Positions 30,464 through 41,633 of a stretch of DNA of 64,000 nt are shown piece after piece. The notes under the pieces were generated by a model. That model was not told where the DNA came from. It was given only the letters and a program-made list of their open reading frames with translations, and did not search any database. Both the position numbers and the translations under genes were made by a program. The stretch spans positions 213,789,047-213,853,046 of the forward strand of contig CM056995.1 in assembly GCA_029891345.1 (NCBI GenBank), in the 5' to 3' direction. Source of the stretch: Dryococelus australis. Its lineage: Eukaryota; Arthropoda; Insecta; Phasmatodea; Phasmatidae. How positions within the stretch are numbered: the first letter of the stretch is position 1; each line of letters opens with the position of its first letter.

Positions 30464-33400
30464 GATAATACTCTTCATGTCCTGAACAGTGCCAAATATT
30501 TATATTTCCGAATCGAAGCAATATTCCGAGGTGGTAAACACCTTAGTATTTTAGATTGTCATCTGGAACCTTCAGAGGAAACATCTATGTTTACACACCA
30601 AATATCGAACCATCAAAAAAATTTAATTTCTTGAGGTTACCTCCTCATGGCCCTCGCCAAAACAAAATTGGTCGACAGGCCACCATCCCCCTCGCCAATA
30701 CCCAGTCAGCCATTCTGGTGCTATTAGCCATCTTAGGAATAATATTGGATTCAGGTAACCATGACCTTGACCCCATGACCTTGAATGACTTTGAACACAT
30801 ACAATTTCCAAGAAATTCATAAAAAATATATCGCAAATAATAATAATAACTAATTATAATTAAGCTTATGTAAAGAACTTTCATTTCCGGAGGTCCACCA
30901 ACACCACACCCAGCAGAAGATTGACTCACTCACTCCCACTCCCCTCACCAATACTAAGTCTATCGTATGCCACCACCTTGTTTTCTTTTAGTTTGTCATT
31001 TGTTTATACATTGCTGAAGGCTACCATCTTGGATTTAATATGTTGTCAACACCTAGGTAGCCCTAGTGTATTAATTCATCCACCAGTCAGCAGCCATATT
31101 TGTTTATCTTTTAAGGTGTAGGTTGTGCTGATGGCACTCTCCATATTGGATTCTATTTTTCAACACATTTGTAGTGTTAATTTCTCGATTTTACCACCTG
31201 CTATCTGCCTGCAGAAATTGTAACATTGATCATTCCTGCAAAGTACTTAAACTGTCGTATATATATTTTTTCTTTTATTCTTAATGTATGTATTTTTATT
31301 TAAATTATTTTTTATTTATAAAGTGGTGAGGTTTTTTTATAAAATAAATAAAACTGGGAATATTTAATATATTTTTTTATTTACAAAATTGTACATACAA
31401 ACAAACAGTTCCTTGCGATGATTTACGAAGGCAAGACGGGAACTTAATATTAATTTGTAAATGGATGTAGCCTACTAGTTCTCAGTTCTAGCAATTCATT
31501 AAACTGGGCTACAAAATACAGATGTGGCTAATAACCATGCAAACTTGCTAACCAAGTTCATTAACGCCATGTAGTTCAGTAAACACACCAAACACAGGAT
31601 AGCGACATTCAGTCGTACTCCAGGGAATTGTAAGCATCACACATTTCACCAGTTGGCGGGACGAAAATAAGTCGTTCAGGCAGGACAGTCTTTGGCGGGA
31701 CAAGAGTACTCACATATAATGCTTGAGTTTAATGATTGCCACGTGTATCATACTTGAAGCAGGGTTTCAAGATGGTCAAAAAAACTTGTTCTAGGTATGC
31801 TGAGTTTCTTGGAAGGGCTGTAAGGATCCAATTAATTACATTATTTTCTTAGTATGGAAGCGTATCAAGTATATTTCCCTGAGAGAGCTTCTGAAGGGCC
31901 ACTTCTGGTTTATTGAATCAGGCAGAATTCTTAAGTCAGCATTGCGGGAAGTCTATCTCAAGAGAGGTAGAGTCACACTCATCTCTTTGAAGTGGTAAAA
32001 AATTAAACAAGAATGGTGGTGCCGCACCATCGTGTTAAGTCGCATTTATCGATTTGTTTTCACTGCTGTCTCGAAAACTTGCGTAAAACGAACTGCTGTT
32101 ATTGTTTACATGGGGTATAGTTTAAATAGGACAACAGGAGCGATGCAAGTTATTGATAAGAGTTCCTGTGTCCTGGATAAATACGTGAAGGTTTGATCAG
32201 GCAGGCCGCTCAGCTAAGGCTTGATCACAATCATAACATTCCCCCAATGTTCACTAGAGAGAGGCCTTCATCTCGTCCTAAGATCCGTGTGGATTATGTA
32301 GATGATTGGGAGTTGCGGGGTTAATCTTGTGGCAGTAGAAATATGGATTGGGTTGAAGTCCTCTTCGCTACGGAAGGAAGCTTTGTTTTTAAAGGAGTTA
32401 ATGATAGATGGAGAAGCTAGGAACTGGCAATTGCTTTCGTGCAATCCTTGGGCAAGGTGGGCCGAACAAACACTGTGCTGTGTGTTTCCAGTTTCCAGTG
32501 GCCTTGTAGGCCACGAACTTCATTTCCGCTGGGGTGTGCAAAGTTGTCTTACATATGAGCGTGGCAGATGCCCTGTGGCGGTACGCGAATGTGTCAGCCT
32601 TTCTACAGATAGTGAGTCCTTAACACCAACACTATGTGGTATGAATCTTTTTTTACAATAAATTATTTACAAGGACTGAAAATTCAAAAACACTGTATTA
32701 ATAATTGCAATAGGAACAAATCGAAATGCAAAAGTGTTGAACGAGGAAAACCTAAGAGCTCTCCCCTGGTAAATTACTTGTTTTATACAAAATAAGGTCA
32801 CGGGCTAACCCCTAGTATATGTATTTAGGTTAATTATTCAGTAATTTTATACTATTTTACTTTATTGTTATTATTCACACAGCAGCAGATTTCATTGTTA
32901 CACCTGTATTTCAGTTTATTTGTTTGTTTTGTTTTGTCAAGTTCGTGAGTAATGGTTTAACATGCTTAAGTTGGTCAACTGTGATGATGTCATTATTCTT
33001 GCAATTGGTCAGAAATGCATTTTACAGCTAAGCCCTATGCTATCAACGCTTTTTTGAAACTGTAACAGCTACAGAGATCTGGTAATGATGGAATAAGCTG
33101 ACCTCCAGCTTGTTCTTCAAGGTTCCCACAAGCCAGCAGCCCGCAGAGATGGTGCTTCGCTTAAAAAGACTTAAATTAAAAGTTAAACAATTATAAGATT
33201 ATTGAAAATATGATCAGTTGACGTAATTTAACCGATTTTCAGAAGATGGCTAACCTGAATTTGAGGTGTGAAATCAACGAATATATATAAGGAATTCTAC
33301 AGCCTTCTATAAACGACCGTTGGCCTACAGCCAAGTGTGTGTAATACCTCAAGTAACACTTTACACGTACATACACATTATTCTGAGTAATCACAAACCG

Positions 33401-34660
33401 CCTGGGTGTATATTAACTCTGCTCTACAATTAATAATACTCTGTTAGCCAGGTAGACATTAAAATTTGCGCAAGCTTACGAACAGTGATTTCAATTTTAT
33501 GAGCGTGTGATATGTTTTTTTTTATTATTTAAGAAACTAGTAGAACTGTTAAAACGTACTGAACATTTGAATTTATATTGTGGCTAAGGCACAGTAAAAT
33601 ACTTTGTCTTTATTTACTCAAATCTTGATGCGTAACTGGTATTCTAATCAGACATAAGTACAGACCACTATTCTATGCTGCTGCATGCTATTTTCTGTTG
33701 CTGTCAATTAAGCTATATTATGGGGTTTGTCTTACTTTTAAACTGAATCAATAATTTTATCATTAAAATATTTTTTTATGCTGTTTGTTTTGCTTTTTAT
33801 AAGAATATCAGTAATGTATTGTTCATCCCAATGCTATTATGTAGTCTCTTCCAAGAATATAATCTGCATATGAGTGTATGGATGCCAGTACACAAGGTAA
33901 TGTGTTGCTCAATGAGAACCTACTGTGTAATGCAGCTGGTTACACTGAGCTGGCAAGAGAAAATAAAAATACAGTTTTTCAGCTTGTTGCATTATGAGTG
34001 TTTAAGTAGGCTCCTCTACAGTATGTGTGTGTGTGTGTGTGTGTGTGTATAAAATGCAAAGCAGCATAGCTTACATGATATTTATTTTCACACTGCAATG
34101 ATTACACCACATGTTTGAATACGTTACTACCCCAAGGTCTAAGTGCACACTCACCTATACCTCAATGTCCACAAATACTGACGCTTCCATCTACACTCTT
34201 CCCTGCAAGGATAATAAAGCGTAATTACAGCACACTCCAATCCTTTACAGTGGCTCCCATGCGTGGAGGCATAACTAATTATCCTGCCTACCGTATGAAT
34301 AATTCGCCTCCTCACATAAATGCAACATACTTTACATACTTTAACAGCTACTTGAAGCTAGAATTATTCCAGATGCAGTAATGGACAAGTACGGATTCGA
34401 TGAAGTAGAATTCGAGGCGAGCACTGTAATGTTATGAATGAGTAGAGACTTTTTGTACATAGTATATAAATCGCGAGTGTAGAAAAAAAAAGAAATAAAG
34501 TAAAAATGATGTGCTACGAAAACTACCAAGACAACTCCTTTGTAATTACGGAGCTTGCTATTTTTTATGCAACGATGCTAATTACTCTAAAGTATTGTGC
34601 TTTAAACCTCCCAGGCATTATTATACATTAAAACCTCAAGTTAAAATGATATTTCAGGAA
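30464..34660. other. Long stretch without a recognisable gene
   Basis: Contains CCATCTTGG-type repeat words (30,720, 31,020), an unassigned 119-codon open segment at 32,302-32,661 with no motif, AT-rich sequence from 32,700 to 33,800, and a (TG)n microsatellite at 34,024-34,049. The sequence at 32,280-32,320 reads SSRPKIRVDYVDDWE on the plus strand and may be a fragment of a mobile-element protein, but is too short to place. Confidence 0.5.
34024..34049. repeat. (TG)n microsatellite
   Basis: Uninterrupted TG repeat of about 26 bases. Confidence 0.92.
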
Positions 34661-34663
34661 TAG

Positions 34664-35284
34664 ACTTACCAGAAACATGACCTAAAATGGGATTCTTGCA
34701 TCATAGCGTACAAAGAGCGTTTCCACTATGTAAATGATGCGCTACTCGAAGACTATCCCATATACGTGCTGGGAAAAATGCAGAAGGAAATTTTAAAAAG
34801 TTTAACCAATGTTGAAGTGATAAATATCAGAAGATATCATGATTGTTCGAGTATTAATTCAATAGTTAAATGCTATAATACTAATCACTGTGAGAAAAAA
34901 TGTTCTGTTCGCGATGTAAAAGTGAAGCTTTAAGAGATTATTTGTACTGACATCCTACCTGCATGGAAAGATATTAATTTTTGAAAAATGGTTTGCTACA
35001 GGTAAGATTTAGAAAAATGGAAAAATTCAACCCAGAGAAGACATACTCCAGTATTACTCGAGCTTATAAGAGCGTATGGCGCCCGTCTCTAGACAACATA
35101 TACTTCCAAACACAGATGTGCAACGGAGATGAACATTGAAATTTTGCGAAAAGTTTCCGAAGAAACATGTATACAGAATGAGTGTTGTGTTATGAAACAG
35201 AAAACTGACCTGTTTTTAATATGCAGCATGACAGCGAACTTCCCTGTTCCTCTTGGGACTTGTGATTTAAAAATCGAAGTGTAG
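34664..35284 (+). pseudogene. Unassigned Cys-containing coding relic
   Basis: First open frame 34,664-34,933: KWDSCIIAYKERFHYVNDAL, PIYVLGKMQKEILKSLTNVE, RRYHDCSSINSIVKCYNTN, HCEKKCSVRDVKVKL, then a stop and EIICTDILPAWKDINF. Second open frame 35,093-35,284: HRCATEMNIEILRKVSEETC, QNECCVMKQKTDLFLIC, NFPVPLGTCDLKIEV. There is no suitable long ATG-started ORF, but the residue pattern is strongly protein-like, with spaced cysteines suggesting an extracellular or zinc-binding domain. TTTCAG just before 34,659 could be a splice acceptor. The family is unknown; a decayed gene from a large insect DNA virus is one possibility with no direct proof. Confidence 0.42.
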
Positions 35285-35289
35285 AAATA

Positions 35290-36410
35290 ACCAAAGAACC
35301 AGGTTTTCATCAAATAAAATATAAATTGAGCCCAGAGTTTTACGACAGCCCAACGTTATGGACTGAAACATGCACGATGAAGTGAAGCTGTAGTGAACGT
35401 TGTAGACGTCTGGCATAGTTCTCGGTGGGGCGTTGTTGTAGACATCTAGCGTTGATGTAGACGTGATGGACGCCTGGAGTTTATGTAGACATCTGTCCTC
35501 GTAGTGGACGCCTAAGTCTCACTACTGATAATGCAATGCACATGCATGCATACACACACGAAGTGAGCTTGGCAGTTGACAACTTAACACTGAGAAAAAA
35601 TTAATTTATCCCTCCTTATATAGTAAACAGATTCAAAATGGCTGCCATTTTCCTTTACATTTGTACATTTTAGGAAAGTCTGTGGAAATATCGCTAAATT
35701 TAACAGATTTCAGCTTCGATAACAGTCATTTCAAGGTTTATACGTGTTATTTAAGTAATAACACGTCGAAAAAATGGTGTTTGTAAATACATTCACATTT
35801 TATGGTAGACAGTAGAGTTAAAATTCTGGGCTGGGAATAACTATACGTAAAATATGCACAAATGTTTAAAAAACAGATGGAAAGTAATAATATTTGGTTT
35901 TATCGTGAGTTTTTTTTCACATATGTTTTCAATGTTTGGGGAAAAAAAATAACTTGAGTATTGCTTAAATAGAATAGGGCGTGAAAGGTTTTCTAAGTTT
36001 AACTCGCGTAAGTGGAAAGATGCGTGGTTTTCATTACTTAAAAAAAATTTTGAACAAGTCAAAATATATCTTATATTTGTGTTGGTATGAAAATCAATCA
36101 TTGATTAGTTTAAACTTGAATAAGCTTGCTGGAAAACAGTATGAAGTTTTAAAATGTCTTGTAAGTTTACAGGATTAAAATTAAAATTTACTTAAAACGG
36201 TTTATATGTTAATAGTGTTTGTGTGAAAGACATTTGAAACACACTTCTTAGTGATGAAGAAAATAAAGTATCATCGGCGGGACTTGTGAAATATTTTTTC
36301 GCTGGAATACACAAGGCTCTAGTTTGGAGAATCAGATTTGACGATGCTTCAGTGTACGAGCGAAAATAGCATTTTGTTGGGAAGAGGGCGAAGGTGTAGC
36401 TAGCCCAGGT
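35290..36410. other. AT-rich sequence with one weak coding-like segment
   Basis: 35,981-36,178 reads RGFHYLKKILNKSKYILYLC and NKLAGKQYEVLKCLV on the plus strand, Lys/Tyr-rich and similar in flavour to the other unassigned relics. Otherwise AT-rich with no motif. At 35,395-35,520 GTAGAC.TCTGG-like phrases recur. Confidence 0.3.
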
Positions 36411-36419
36411 CAGTTCAAA

Positions 36420-36890
36420 ATCTGCTGTTGCGCCGAGGGATGGAGACTTCGCGACGTTTTGCACGAAAGACTCGCTTTGGCCTTGAGGCAAACTTCCGTT
36501 CCGGACCGAGGCAGCTCTCTTGTCGGAAAACGTGCTCTCTGCCGGGGGAGGGGGGAAGAAGGGTGCCGGGGCGGCGTGGACATGCCAGTTCTCGAGATAT
36601 CCGAAAAATGCGTTCTTGAGTGGTGTAAGGTGAGGAGGTGCGTGGCCTTGAATCGACAGCGAAAGCGGGGTGCTTGGAAGGGGCAGTCCTCTGGAAACGC
36701 ATTCTGGGCTGGTGTAGGCGGAGGGGGTGTTTGGTTTTTGCAGTGTTGGGTCGATAGTTGGGTTTGTGGCCCTGGAAAGGGCAGCCCTCCGAAAACGAAC
36801 TCTGATTTGGAGGGGAGGGGGAGGGACAGGCCGCAGAAGACGCGGTTTGGTCTAAGGAGGAGTTTGGATGAGTGGGAGCAGTGAGGACCG
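36420..36890. repeat. GC-rich degenerate repeats around GGAAACG-type cores
   Basis: A core like GGGCAGCCCTCCGAAAACG(C/A)A(T/C)TCTG recurs with drift at about 36,520, 36,600, 36,680, 36,775 and 36,825, spaced roughly 50-95 bp. Both strands have long open frames here (175 codons minus, 141 codons plus), but these are Pro/Arg-rich in one direction and Gly/Arg-rich in the other, as expected from biased composition, so I do not call a gene. Confidence 0.55.
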
Positions 36891-36899
36891 ATGTAAACA

Positions 36900-37440
36900 G
36901 TTCTCGCTGTCCACTGCCATGTTAGTCTCACAACCACCTACACCCTGCATAGACGCGACACTGGACACCGGCTCTCTCGACTTCACTGGGTGCGGCGGTT
37001 AGCAGGCTTCAGAGAGTAATAGCCGCGATTCTCGTTTTAATATTTAATTTTTTTTTATAAATTCTAATTTATCGAGGAAAAATAATTTTTGTGTATACTA
37101 CGTTTCTGAGTTCGGTCGACGAAATTTGGTATGATTTTCAACTGCCGTTTCGGTAACTAGTGCCGTGGATTTCACAGATTTAACGAAAAATTTTTTTTGT
37201 TCGTCCGTTATTTTAAATAAAATATTGTACATTTCTATCAAGTGTTGCACGATTACGCTTTGCAGGATTAAGTCCTTCACGTAATCCGAGTGTCCCTATA
37301 CTTCAACGGAAATAATTTGTGTAAAAAGTGAATTTTTCTTACAATAGTGAAACTTTCGTTAAAAAATCATCGCTTTGTTGTCTGTTGTAGCACAAATAGT
37401 GTAGTGAGAGTTATTCTCGTAAATTTCAACTCAGCCGCGC
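36900..37440. other. Intergenic, AT-rich after 37,030
   Basis: No gene seen. The short minus-strand open frame at 37,098-37,280 has no motif. Confidence 0.45.
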
Positions 37441-37445
37441 TCCAC

Positions 37446-37505
37446 ATATATATAGTCATGCTCTCGATGTAAGCCCGACTCATTCATTCACCAGCCTACG
37501 AGGCG
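37446..37505 (+). promoter_or_regulatory. Core promoter copy 1 (TATATATAG ... TCATT)
   Basis: A TATAG at 37,451 and the A of ACTCATTC at 37,482 are 31 bases apart. CAGCCTACGAGGCG and GGATGTG follow, matching copy 2 nearly base for base. The upstream word AATTTCAACTCAG is also shared with copy 2. Confidence 0.55.
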
Positions 37506-37833
37506 TACGGATGTGTTTTAAAAATACTTAAGGTACGTGTACAAATGAGGAGACACACACTATTGTGTCTGTTTAAAATTTAAATTGTATAATTCAAAAT
37601 ACGAGTTAGGAAATCATTATTTGTAAGTGTTAACTGGAAGAGCTAAATCATTGTCTGTGCAGTTCGCTGCTTAAATTTCATGTCGTTAATGCTAACTTGG
37701 TATAGATACCTTTTTTTTCTGGACATAGTTCAGGATGCGTATGAGTAGTGCGTAAATCGTTTAGTCATTCGTATTCAGAGTATTTGCCTTAATTTCAACT
37801 CAGTTGCTTGTCCACCGCCGAACGTGCTCCACG

Positions 37834-37910
37834 TATATATAATAGCTTATAAGCTGGCGCACGTCATACAATCCACTCATTCATTTATCAGCCTCCGAGG
37901 TGAGTGGATG
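37834..37910 (+). promoter_or_regulatory. Core promoter copy 2 (TTATAAG ... TCATT) with splice-donor-like leader
   Basis: TATAAG at 37,848 and the A of ACTCATTC at 37,879 are 31 bases apart. The leader reads CAGCCTCCGAGGTGAGTGGA; GAG|GTGAGT is a good 5' splice-site match at 37,899/37,900. Confidence 0.55.
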
Positions 37911-38084
37911 TGTTTTTTGGGAGCTCCTTGTGCGATTTCATCATGTGTTTAGTCATTTTCATGTACTTATGTTCGTTAGCCGTTTAATTTATTTGGAAAC
38001 ATTCGTTTTGTATTTCCATTAAAATTTCCTAGTTTTTCACGTCAATATGTAGTCAAACGTATGTTATGTTTGCTATCAACACAG

Positions 38085-38150
38085 CTTATATGTTGACGTA
38101 AGTCCTATATCCAAGTCAGTGCTGCAACGACATCCCGAGCGAATGGACAT
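38085..38150 (+). promoter_or_regulatory. Core promoter copy 3 (TATATG ... TCAGT)
   Basis: AGCTTATATG at 38,083 aligns without gaps to AGCTTATAAG of copy 2. The T at 38,087 and the A of GTCAGTG at 38,118 are again 31 bases apart. The leader CATCCCGAGCGAATGGACATG aligns to the leaders of copies 1 and 2. Confidence 0.5.
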
Positions 38151-38645
38151 GTATTAAACGTTTTCTTTTTTACACGTGTTAATATATCAACTTATGTTAA
38201 TGCGTGGAATCCATTTCAGAAGTTTCTCACCAGTCTCACAGGCAGACAGACTTCTTTTAATTTCATGTCAGGTATGTGCGAGAGGCGTCAACTAGTCACA
38301 TTTTTCATATATTTTGTGTTTAGGAAGACTGCCGTTTAATTTATACTGACATTTTTGTATTTGTTAATTAATTTCATACTGGAGACTCACATAATTGTGA
38401 TCGTTTAGCATTTGCCGACACCAGATGTTATTCACGTAGTTGTGATCGTTTGGAATTTGCGATTCGATGAGTCCTTCGTGTAATTTATTCATAAGTAGAA
38501 CTCGTTTAAACACTCTGAAATTATTTCTCCTATGTGTCAACTATACGCGTCTTTCTGTTTAGTTAACAAAAAATCGCCTATATACTGTATACGAGCAATA
38601 TACCCTCCAAAAATACTTATGCCACTATTGCACAAAACTCACCAC

Positions 38646-38700
38646 ATATATACCCTGTCCCCAACACGAAACACCTCAGTCAAGTGCTAGAGCTCGAAGG
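38646..38700 (+). promoter_or_regulatory. Core promoter copy 4 (ATATATAC ... TCAGT), ahead of Polinton C
   Basis: ACATATATACCC and CCTCAGTCAAG are placed so that the first T (38,647) is 31 bases before the initiator A (38,678). It lies about 350 bp before the coiled-coil gene of Polinton C, which it could drive. Confidence 0.5.
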
Positions 38701-38749
38701 GCGAGGACGTACTACAATTTCTCCCCACCCAAAAAGAAAGAAGAATAAC

Positions 38750-38945
38750 AATTGCCCCTTAGCACACTCTTGCACCAAAAAAGAATTTGATCGGATTAAA
38801 AATCAACCCTTTAAATACACATCAACCCTTTCAATCTGTTTAACCCTTTCAATTTGATCAACCCTTTCGATCAATTTAATTAACTCTTTGATATCGATCC
38901 AATTAACACTTTGATATAAACCCTTTCAATCAATCAAATGTGGGG
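38750..38945. repeat. Short tandem motif AACCCTTTCAATC
   Basis: ATCAACCCTTT or AACCCTTTCAAT-type words occur about seven times between 38,800 and 38,935, separated by short AT-rich linkers. Confidence 0.8.
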
Positions 38946-39034
38946 TAGAACTGGAACACCTGTACTACTTGTGGGTACACAAGTTGTCAACAGCGGCCTT
39001 ACTGGCCTGATTACGAAAAGAGACAGGATACTTA

Positions 39035-40645
39035 ATGTTGATGTTGCAGGTGCAAAGCACACTAGCTGCTTTGACTATGAAGCTGACTGACCTGGAATCG
39101 AACTTCACGAATGTGAAGAAGGAAATGGATGATGTAGGTGTGCAGGTTGGTGGCCTGCCTTCCAAATTAGACAAGACCCTGACTGAAGATGTGCTTGCCA
39201 CTTTCACTAAGAAACTGACCGACCTGGAATCGAACATCGATACTGTTGGTAAGTCGTCCGGTCAAATGAAGAGTCAGATTTTAACCCTAACTTCCAACGT
39301 GCAAAACTTCAGCGGCTTAGACAGTACACTTTCTACTGTCGAGAAGAAAGTGGATGTGTTGTGCGGGCTTGTTGACATCAGAGTGCTTACAGCTCCAGTG
39401 CTAGTCTGAAGGATCATCTGCTCATGGTAAACGACAATACACATAAACTGGCTGCTCTGAGTTTTCAGATAGAGCATGCATCCGACATGGTCATGAACCA
39501 TGATGACCTGACAGCAAAGCTTGATGCTGTGGTGGACAACAAGATTATAACTGACATGTAGGCGAAGCTGGACAGGTACATTACCGCTTTTGCTGTGAGT
39601 GTAAGCAAGCTAGGATCTGGAGCTGAAACTCAGCACTATCATGTCAGGCTTAGCTAATACCATTCGTGATACCATAGTAGAAGAGCTCAGATCACAAGTC
39701 AGTCCCTTGAGTAACCAGATCACTGATGTGGAAGAAGTTGTTCATCGAGCAATAGTTCGTCAGATGACTTACATTCGCACTTAGGACAACAAGTGGTCGC
39801 ATTGTAAACATGTACGTTATGCTGTTATTCAGCGCATTGGCAAATAAGAATATAGAATCAAGCGACATCAATAATATATATACAATGCACATTTAACATA
39901 TTTAAGGGCTACGTCTGCCCCCACCAATGATCTGCAATGTGTAGTTGCAAGTGTCCATCATAAGTATTTGCTTGCCAAGCGAGCTTGAATGGAACATGAT
40001 GCTTTTTGGCAGATGTATTGCCTCCTGCTCTGAAGACTGAACCTGGCTTCGAACCCAAGATGGAGATCAATGAAGCTGATGTGCAGACTCTGAAATGCAA
40101 GAGGGAGCGGTCTAATGCATGCTCAATGGCTCTTCAAAATTACCTAACTTCCTACATGCCTCACTTCAATGATCCAACTTATGGAGTGTATAAATGAAGA
40201 AAGAAGTGGTTTCTGAGCGAGACACACATTTTCCTTATGCCCAACGATGTTCTACAAGTAGGTGATGATTTCATGCAAGCCTCGTCTGGCCTCTGATAAC
40301 TGCTGTATAACAAGAACCAGGGGATTATTCTCGTGCTGCATTGTGTCAGTATAAGTACTTACTTCAACTCACGCGTGCTCATTTGTACGAGAATGATGTT
40401 GCCAACAACACTTGTAAGGATGAAACACACCGAAAGTTCGACATTGCCACTGGTCTGTTCCCCCATGTGGTCTCGGGCCTGCCTTCGAAGCTTGATAGCG
40501 ACAGTTGGCTGGAATACATTTAGTGGGACAATGTCAACGAACTTGTAGACCACTTGTTACTACTCATTGCAACAAAGCAAGCTGGTAATATGTCTCATAC
40601 AAATGAAATAGTGAATATCTTGCTCGAACTTTGAGAATCTGGTTG
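39035..40645 (+). pseudogene. Coiled-coil plus conserved-domain protein upstream of integrase, Polinton C
   Basis: The 124-codon segment 39,035-39,409 has two repeats of the form LT(K/D)L...F(T)KKLTDLESN and further heptads (SQILTLTSNVQNFSGLDSTL), then, in shifted frame, NTHKLAALSFQIEHASDMVM, so a long coiled coil. At 40,060-40,300 comes DVQTLKCKRERSNACSMALQ, GVYK, then WFLSETHIFLMPNDVLQVGD. At 40,520-40,640 comes NELVDHLLLLIATKQAGN with NEIVNILLEL. All blocks match Polinton B in order. At least five breaks. Function unknown; conservation of the W...VGD domain in both copies argues it matters for the element. Confidence 0.62.
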
Positions 40646-40689
40646 TCTCCAATGAAGGCCTACTACATCACCTGACCTCAACTATATAA

Positions 40690-41460
40690 ATAGCACAGAT
40701 CGCTGAAGAACTGCATCGCCCAGCATGTATGAACTTCCCCAAACACAAGGTTCTTCTGTTTGCCCTCATGGACCTCTGTCAAGCCGACTTAGTCGAGGTG
40801 TTACCGTATGCCCGTGCCAATAAATGTCATCAGTACATCCTGACAGTTGTCAACTGCTTCTTGAAGTATGGATGGGCCATAATTGTCCACAAGAAGCATG
40901 GGGCAGACATAGCAGTTGCCATGAAGTTGGTTTTGGCCGAGCAAGGTGCACCGACGAACCTCTAGGCGGATTGTGGGAAGGAATTATGCAGCCCTGCATA
41001 CCGTGCACTTATGGTAGGGGTATAAGATTAACCACTACTCTACTTTTAGCGACCTCAAATCTTCAGTTGTGGAACAATTCAACCGAACGCTTAAAAATTG
41101 GATGTGGAAGGCATTCTTGGCACAGGGTAGCTACAAGTTGTTGGCTATGCTGCTTCGCCTCCTTTCTCGTTACAATACAGACAAGCATAGGACGACTGGT
41201 CTTAGCCCTGTTGAAGTTACTTCTGACACCACCACTCTTATCTAATGCAAACTCTGTACAAGCACCACAAGACACTTGATCTGCACAGACCATATGCCAA
41301 GATGGGAGACTTCGTCATAATATCGCGGATGAAGAGTGTTGAGGTGTGTAGTGTAGCCAAGGTTAGTGATATTGAGCCACACACCTATATGCTTGTCGAT
41401 ATGGCAGACTAAGAGATGAGCAGTTCTTTTTATGACTGAAGTATTCGTTTCGAAATATCC
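40690..41460 (+). pseudogene. Integrase, Polinton C
   Basis: Retroviral-type integrase core. EELHRPACMNFPKHKV-like entry, then LCQADLVEVLPYARANKC (first catalytic Asp block), HQYILTVVNCFLKYGWAIIV, KHGADIAVAMKLVLAEQGAP, ADCGKEL (second Asp), and at 41,044-41,250 a clean frame with SDLKSSVVEQFNRTLKNWMW (catalytic Glu in VVEQFNR), YNTDKHRTTGLSPVEVTSDT. The C-terminal part reads KMGDFVIISRMKSVEV and AKVSDIEPHTYMLVDMAD. The D, D, E residues are all visible although frames change between them. The chromodomain seen in Polinton B is not visible here. Confidence 0.78.
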
Positions 41461-41633
41461 CCATGCCTATTTGGTGGAACGTGTGTTCCACACACGTGGA
41501 GATAAAGTGTTGTGAAATCGTATAAAACTTTTGTTGGTTCAGTTGTATTTGTATTATTTAAACTTTGTTCCTTAAGTGTACCCTCCCTTGCTTCAAAGGG
41601 GAGGTAGCATGTGTTTGACCACACACATTAGTT

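Larger units (their letters stand above)
38950..41460 (+). mobile_element. Polinton C fragment
   Basis: A coiled-coil/conserved-domain gene and integrase occur in the same order as in Polinton B (18.4-20.6 kb), on the plus strand, but at clearly different sequence. Capsid, protease, ATPase and polymerase genes are absent within the window on either side, so this is a truncated copy. Ends and target duplications were not found. Confidence 0.8.

Noticed and set aside
32302..32661. 119-codon open frame
   Set aside because: No motif, no homolog recognised and no sign of neighbouring exons; chance openness cannot be excluded.
34115..34381. 88-codon plus-strand segment and a PBS-like phrase CAGTGGCTCCCATGCG near 34,250
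   Set aside because: Phrase resembles sequences near 1,130 and 1,218, but no gag or LTR surrounds it, and the frame has no motif.
35395..35520. Repeated GTAGAC and CTGG words, considered as a CRISPR-like or clustered repeat
   Set aside because: Units are short, irregular and without constant spacers, in a eukaryotic setting.
36410..36937. 175-codon minus-strand frame in the GC-rich island
   Set aside because: Pro/Arg/Ser-rich and overlapped by a long frame on the other strand; composition and repeats explain it.
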